The position numbers and the translations under genes were made by a program. This document shows positions 15,921-20,110 of a stretch of 20,110 bases of DNA, piece after piece. The stretch comes from Gammaproteobacteria bacterium. Its GTDB lineage: Bacteria > Pseudomonadota > Gammaproteobacteria > Pseudomonadales > Azotimanducaceae. Numbering within the stretch: the stretch's first letter is position 1; every line of letters begins with the position of its first letter. The notes under the pieces are model-generated. The model was not told where the DNA came from, did not search any database, and worked only from the letters and a program-made list of their open reading frames with translations. The DNA lies in assembly GCA_002715785.1 (NCBI GenBank), contig PBAA01000042.1:1-20110 (forward strand), given 5' to 3'.

Positions 15921-17372
15921 GTGGCAACCAAAGCAAAATTTTCCCAACTCCTCGCATACGGGGTTGGGCAAATCCCCATCTCTATCAAGGGCTACTTGTT
16001 CGGCGCGCCGATCATTTATTTCTACAATGATGTGCTTGGACTCGAAGCTTGGTGGGCTTCGCTTGCGCTCGCAATTGCCATGGTCGTCGACGGGTTTACC
16101 GATCCCATCCTTGGCTACCTTTCCGATTACACCAAATCGCGATGGGGTCGACGTCACCCCTACATATTCCTGAGCATCATCCCGTCAGCTCTCTTTTTCT
16201 TCTTGTTGTTGACGGTCGATCAGAGCGACTCGCAACTCGCACTTTTTATCCAATTACTGACGCTCACCATTGGTGTCCGCGTTGCTTGGACCTTTTACCA
16301 AGTTCCGCGCGAAGCGCTGGGCGCAGAAATCAGCAAGGATTACGAACAACGCAATCAACTCCACGGTTTCAACAGCATGTTTGGCTGGATTGCGGGCCCG
16401 ACCACGGCCTACCTATTTCTCAATGCCCTTGGGGATTCGTATCAAAATCTTAGCGCATACCATGCCTTGGCCACATGGGGCGCGCTCACCATCGTGATTG
16501 TTGGGTTCTTTTTCGCTTTCACCACGGCACGAGAAATCCCGAACCTTGAAGCACCCAACACAGCCCTGCCAAGCAGTGCTCGGGCGATGTTCCGGGATAT
16601 ATTCTCGACTCTTAACCATACGTCTTGGTTGAGTCTTTTTTGGTCCGGCGTCGTGTTCAGTCTATTCGTCGGACTGACCACAGGGTTGGAGTTCTACTGG
16701 AATACCTACTTCTGGGATTGGAAGCCCAGCGACGTCGCAATCTTTCCGATCGTGGCAATGGGCGGCGCTCTGATCATCAGCGCGTTTGCGGGCCCACTGG
16801 CACGCGGCTACGACAAGAAAAAATTGGCCATCGGGCTGTTTTTGATCTCAATCGTTATCGGCCCGTCTCTGCTGATTTTACGGTTACTCGACCTTCACTA
16901 CGGCATTCAGATCCTGCCGCCAAACGGCGAAAAATATGGCGTTTTATGGTGGGTCATGCTCGCGCACGGTTTCTTTGCCGCCAACATCGCCGTCCTCGCT
17001 TGGATTCTCGTTGGTTCAATGAACGCTGACGTGGTGGAAGATAGTCAGACCAGCACCGGACGCCGTTCCGAAGGACTATTTTTTGCTGGCCCCAACTTGA
17101 TTCAAAAAGCGATCAGTGGGGTCGGGTTGATGGCCAAAGGCCCCCTACTCTATTTTGTGGGTTTCCAAGCGGCCGCAAGCACCTCTAACAAAACCCTTGC
17201 GATTCAGGATCTCGCGCTCGTCGTCGCGATTCTGAGTGTCATCATGCCCGCTATCTGCCTCTACCTACTGTCCAAATACCAAATTACTCGCACTCAACAC
17301 CAAGGCAATCTGTCGGGGCTCGGCTATGGCGACGAGGTCAGCTCGCCACCACCCCATATATCCACCAAGTAG
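15921..17372 (+). CDS. GPH-family sugar:cation symporter
   Basis: This 483-residue membrane protein belongs to the glycoside-pentoside-hexuronide symporter family, related to MelB. The hallmark is DPILGYLSDYTKSRWGRRHP after helix 2, and FYQVPREALGAEISKDYEQR is typical of the loop after helix 4. About 12 helices are visible. It would import a glycoside, hexuronide or related compound with H+ or Na+. The start is GTG 15921, with AAGG 10 bases before it. It lies 79 bases after the spinster-like transporter gene on the same strand. With the cytoplasmic sulfatase nearby, a sulfated sugar is a possible substrate, though this is only an idea. The gene converges with the NfeD gene, 43 bases from its end. 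Confidence 0.9.
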   Translation: MATKAKFSQLLAYGVGQIPISIKGYLFGAPIIYFYNDVLGLEAWWASLALAIAMVVDGFTDPILGYLSDYTKSRWGRRHPYIFLSIIPSALFFFLLLTVDQSDSQLALFIQLLTLTIGVRVAWTFYQVPREALGAEISKDYEQRNQLHGFNSMFGWIAGPTTAYLFLNALGDSYQNLSAYHALATWGALTIVIVGFFFAFTTAREIPNLEAPNTALPSSARAMFRDIFSTLNHTSWLSLFWSGVVFSLFVGLTTGLEFYWNTYFWDWKPSDVAIFPIVAMGGALIISAFAGPLARGYDKKKLAIGLFLISIVIGPSLLILRLLDLHYGIQILPPNGEKYGVLWWVMLAHGFFAANIAVLAWILVGSMNADVVEDSQTSTGRRSEGLFFAGPNLIQKAISGVGLMAKGPLLYFVGFQAAASTSNKTLAIQDLALVVAILSVIMPAICLYLLSKYQITRTQHQGNLSGLGYGDEVSSPPPHISTK

Positions 17373-17415
17373 TGCTGCATCGATCGATTCGCAGGGTCGC
17401 GCACGTCGAACAAAA

Positions 17416-18567
17416 CTAGGTTGGCACACTCTCATCTGGAGGAACGATTTCGATCATCAACACGTTGCCTCTGGATTCGACTACTTTGACCGATCCCCCG
17501 ACCGGGCAGTCCTCGCCTTCCGCAAGCCACACCGAGTCGCCGACCCGGATCTTTCCCTTACCGTTCTCAATCGCGTCAACGACGGTATAGATTTTCCCCA
17601 TGTAAGCCTGTGTTCGATCGGCAAATGCCGGAGCCTCTGGATCGCCACGCCGCTTACGCATCAAGTACCCGAGACTCAGGCTCGCAAAACTGAGCAAGCT
17701 AAAAACAACCACCTGGATCACGCCACTCATATCAAAGACAAGCCCAACCAGACCAACCCCGAAAGCAGCGAACGCGAACCAAATCAAAAAAGTCCCTGGT
17801 AACACGACCTCGCCAATAACAAGCACGATGCCTATTACCCACCAAAGAGAGTCGCCCAACGCGTCGAGCAACGTCTTCAACGCAGAATGCTCAAACCAAG
17901 CATTCGTGATTACCTCGTATTCGCTCCCCTCGGTAGCTAATGTGACCAACCCCCTTTTTGTTGCTAGCGTCATCCCATCAATCTTGGCAAGCAGACCATT
18001 GATATCCGTGGCCATGACGTCAATCACGTTCTGTTCTAAAGCCTCAGATGCGGTCAGATTGGTCGCTTCTCGAACAGTTTTTTCTGCCCAGTCAATGTTG
18101 CGTCCGCGAAGCTCGGCGTAGCCACGCATTTGCGCTACCGCATCATTCACGACTTTACGTTCCATGTTGGGCTCCATCGCCTCCCCGTCTCCCCGTACCG
18201 GAGTTGCAGAACCAATATTTGTCGCCGGAGCCATCGCGGCCACATGACTCGCGTATACGATGTAGGTCCCTGCACTCGTTGCACTTGCTCCCTCAGGCGA
18301 AACGTATGCGGCGACCGGAACAGGCGACGCCAGGATATCCTTGACAATATCGCGAGTGGAATCCATCCAACCGCCCGGCGTGTCAATTCGAAGCACCACC
18401 AAGGGTACATCCGAGGTGCTCGCCTCTTCGAGTGAATCCGATAGGTAACGAGCCGACGACGCCTCAATAACGTCATCAAGATCAATCACCCACACCGGCG
18501 CGGCTCCGTGCACAAGCACTCCTGTCCACAGTCCTAACACCGAGATCATCAGTGCTTGTTTAGACAC
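17416..18567 (-). CDS. NfeD-family membrane serine protease (ClpP-like domain fused to YbbK-type NfeD domain)
   Basis: The 383 residues fall into four parts. Residues 1-22 form a signal peptide. A ClpP-like protease domain (25-225) carries LRIDTPGGWMDSTR, catalytic S98 in GASATSAGTY and catalytic K138 in ERKVVND. These correspond to the Ser/Lys dyad known from the archaeal stomatin-specific protease PH1510. A membrane region of three to four helices lies at about 240-310. The C-terminal OB-fold NfeD domain contains NGKGKIRVGDSVWLAEGED. The last two parts resemble the small E. coli protein YbbK more than the usual long NfeD membrane region. GTG 18567 has AGGAGG 4-5 bases before it. It follows the stomatin gene by 30 bases. 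It likely cleaves or regulates that stomatin and acts in membrane quality control. Confidence 0.9.
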   Translation of the reverse strand: MSKQALMISVLGLWTGVLVHGAAPVWVIDLDDVIEASSARYLSDSLEEASTSDVPLVVLRIDTPGGWMDSTRDIVKDILASPVPVAAYVSPEGASATSAGTYIVYASHVAAMAPATNIGSATPVRGDGEAMEPNMERKVVNDAVAQMRGYAELRGRNIDWAEKTVREATNLTASEALEQNVIDVMATDINGLLAKIDGMTLATKRGLVTLATEGSEYEVITNAWFEHSALKTLLDALGDSLWWVIGIVLVIGEVVLPGTFLIWFAFAAFGVGLVGLVFDMSGVIQVVVFSLLSFASLSLGYLMRKRRGDPEAPAFADRTQAYMGKIYTVVDAIENGKGKIRVGDSVWLAEGEDCPVGGSVKVVESRGNVLMIEIVPPDESVPT

Positions 18568-18597
18568 GCGCCCTCCTCGTTTTGATGCCTTCGATCC

Positions 18598-19518
18598 CTA
18601 TGTCTCGTCTTTACCGAAAACTTCCTTCGCGATTTCACTGATACCAGCAATCGATCCGAGAAGATTCGTGGCTTCAAGCGGCAGCATGATGATCTTTTGG
18701 TTGTCCGCACTGCCTATGGTCTGGAGTGCCTTGATGTAATCCTGCGCCACAAAGTAGTTGATCGCCGAAAGTTCACCGGCAGCAATCGCTCGACTGACGG
18801 TTTCGGTCGCGTTGGCTTCCGCCTCGGCGAGTCGCTCGCGCGCTTCGGCTTCGCGAAAGGCGGCTTCCCGTTCGCCTTCGGCATTCAAAATCTGCGCTTG
18901 CTTCTGACCTTCCGCTTCGAGAATTTCTGACTGCCGTTTACCCTCGGCATTCAAAATCTCGGCGCGTTTGTCCCGTTCCGCTTTCATCTGCCGCGCCATG
19001 GCATCGACCAAATCGCGCGGTGGGTCAATGTCTTTAATCTCTACTCGAGTCACCTTGACGCCCCAAGGGGTGGTGGCTTCATCAATGACGTTTAGAAGTT
19101 GCGCGTTGATCGTTTCGCGTTGAGACAAGAGTTCATCCAAATTCATGTTGCCCATCACGGTACGGATGTTGGTCATGGTCAAGTTTTCCATGGCCCGCAC
19201 AAGATCCGAGACGGCATACGCGGCCTTTTCGGCTTCAAGAATCTGATAAAAGACGACGCCGTCAACCGAGACTTGTGCATTGTCTCGCGTGATCGCGGAT
19301 TGGGTCGGAATATCCAACACGCTTTCCATGACATTAATTTTTTTGTCGACCTTCTCGATAATCGGGACCAAAAAGTTGAGACCGGGACCGAGTTCCCCCG
19401 TGAATTTCCCAAATCGCGTTTTCGTGTAGATGTGCCCCTGCGGGACGAACTTCACCATCGACGTCAGGACAAACACAACGACGAGTAGCAATAGCACCGG
19501 AATAATTAAGTCCAACAT
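18598..19518 (-). CDS. qmcA: QmcA-type stomatin/prohibitin (SPFH) protein
   Basis: This 306-residue protein matches E. coli QmcA along its whole length. Residues 3-24 form an N-terminal membrane anchor. The SPFH domain (about 25-190) includes VPQGHIYTKTRFGKFTGELG, LDIPTQSAITRDNAQVSVDG, LTMTNIRTVMGNMNLDELLS and TPWGVKVTRVEIKDI. A long Ala/Glu-rich coiled coil with EAEG-type repeats (ILNAEGKRQ, ILEAEGQKQ, ILNAEGERE; about 190-240) drives oligomerisation. The end carries MLPLEATNLLGSIAGISEIAKEV, also as in QmcA. Such proteins form membrane microdomains and act with membrane proteases. GGAGGA 4 bases before the ATG is a strong ribosome binding site. It is co-transcribed with the NfeD protease just downstream, the classical stomatin-NfeD operon. 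The 223 bases upstream hold no gene that I can see. Confidence 0.93.
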   Translation of the reverse strand: MLDLIIPVLLLLVVVFVLTSMVKFVPQGHIYTKTRFGKFTGELGPGLNFLVPIIEKVDKKINVMESVLDIPTQSAITRDNAQVSVDGVVFYQILEAEKAAYAVSDLVRAMENLTMTNIRTVMGNMNLDELLSQRETINAQLLNVIDEATTPWGVKVTRVEIKDIDPPRDLVDAMARQMKAERDKRAEILNAEGKRQSEILEAEGQKQAQILNAEGEREAAFREAEARERLAEAEANATETVSRAIAAGELSAINYFVAQDYIKALQTIGSADNQKIIMLPLEATNLLGSIAGISEIAKEVFGKDET

Positions 19519-19741
19519 AAATCCTCCTCAACCGTCCTCGGCGTCATTCTTCGGAGAGAACGGGGTTCATAATTAACGCCTCTACAGTCATAACCGAGTT
19601 AACCACGATAGACCAGCGTTATCGGCCCGAACCGAGGACACTTCCACCCGCTCTTCAGTGAATTTCATCCAACATCCAGTAAATTTCCATAGACTGGAGA
19701 CTCGTGGAATGTGCCAATCAACCTCGCGGGTTAATCCAAGG

Positions 19742-20110
19742 CTAAATCGCCTGTGTCCACGCCGTCGTCAAAATACCAACCGCGAGGCCTGCGGCAATCC
19801 ACTGTCCGCTCTTACCAAGTCGACGGACGTCAAACAACGATGCCGCGGCTCCTAAGACAATTCCGGCGAATAAACCAGCACAATGAGCAAGAATATCTGT
19901 CCTCGCTCCGCTAACTCCCGTGAATGCAAGCAACGCAATCGCGCCAAAAATCGGCGCCGCGTTCCGCCGAAATCCTCCTCCCCGGAAATAACCACGTGCG
20001 ACAACGTATGCCGCGACCAACCCTACTTCGGCGAACGTCGCCGTCGACGCCCCCAAGGAAAGAAACCCCTCTGGCCGGAAAACCGCGTTGATACCATTTC
20101 CTAGGCCCCC
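19742..20110 (-). CDS. Rhomboid-like intramembrane serine protease, C-terminal part (5' end outside window)
   Basis: The open frame enters from the right edge and gives 122 residues. Three features fit the end of a rhomboid. The fragment opens with GGLGNGINAVF, like the GN-x-x-N region. Next is SLGASTATFAEVGLVAAYVV, with the probable catalytic serine in G-A-S-T, where many rhomboids have G-A-S-G. The third is ILAHCAGLFAGIVLGAAAS, with the catalytic histidine in A-H-x-x-G-x-x-x-G. The protein would cleave membrane proteins within the bilayer. It may be an inactive relative if the Ser neighbourhood matters. The missing N-terminal half prevents subfamily assignment. It is on the same strand as the stomatin and NfeD genes, 223 bases upstream of them. 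Confidence 0.72.
   Translation of the reverse strand, partial: GGLGNGINAVFRPEGFLSLGASTATFAEVGLVAAYVVARGYFRGGGFRRNAAPIFGAIALLAFTGVSGARTDILAHCAGLFAGIVLGAAASLFDVRRLGKSGQWIAAGLAVGILTTAWTQAI

Noticed and set aside
1..20110. Mobile element, CRISPR array, tRNA or toxin-antitoxin system
   Set aside because: I found no transposase or integrase, no regular short repeats, no tRNA cloverleaf and no small paired genes of that type on either strand.

Overview
The window looks like chromosomal DNA of a free-living, aerobic, Gram-negative bacterium of roughly 50-55% GC. The best taxonomic hint is the stomatin/NfeD pair at 17416-19518, whose stomatin is very close in sequence and length to E. coli QmcA. A gammaproteobacterium, probably marine or aquatic, is my guess rather than a demonstrated fact. 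I see no tRNA, rRNA, CRISPR array, insertion sequence or phage gene, and coding density is high.

Layout. (1) 1-2359, minus strand: an SRPBCC-PDZ protein, apparently with a damaged 5' end, overlaps through ATGA with a secreted reprolysin-type zinc metalloprotease that runs off the left edge. (2) 2640-5480, plus strand: a membrane-anchored or periplasmic PQQ-dependent quinohaemoprotein alcohol dehydrogenase with a C-terminal cytochrome c domain, then a glutathione S-transferase. (3) 5589-10262, minus strand: in transcription order, a short MscS channel, a NeuC-like UDP-sugar 2-epimerase, a DegT-type sugar aminotransferase, an exported peroxiredoxin interrupted by an in-frame UGA, a small cysteine-rich exported protein and an exported Sel1-repeat protein. 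(4) 10368-17372: a catabolic-looking block with a cytoplasmic formylglycine sulfatase and an aldo/keto reductase on minus, then an amidase, a spinster-like MFS transporter and a GPH-family sugar symporter on plus. (5) 17416-20110, minus strand: a rhomboid-like protease fragment at the right edge, a QmcA-type stomatin and an NfeD-type membrane serine protease.

The most exciting item is the peroxiredoxin at 6694-7215. Its UGA lies exactly at the peroxidatic position of the PxxxTxxC motif, the frame is intact on both sides, and a hairpin with the geometry of a bacterial SECIS element lies directly downstream. I read it as a selenocysteine-containing periplasmic peroxiredoxin, which implies that the genome encodes SelA, SelB, SelC and SelD elsewhere. 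Other points worth a look are a probable single-base frameshift at the start of the SRPBCC-PDZ gene, a quinohaemoprotein dehydrogenase without the usual vicinal disulfide, an MscS that ends after its beta domain, and a ClpP-like protease fused to a YbbK-type NfeD domain next to its stomatin partner.
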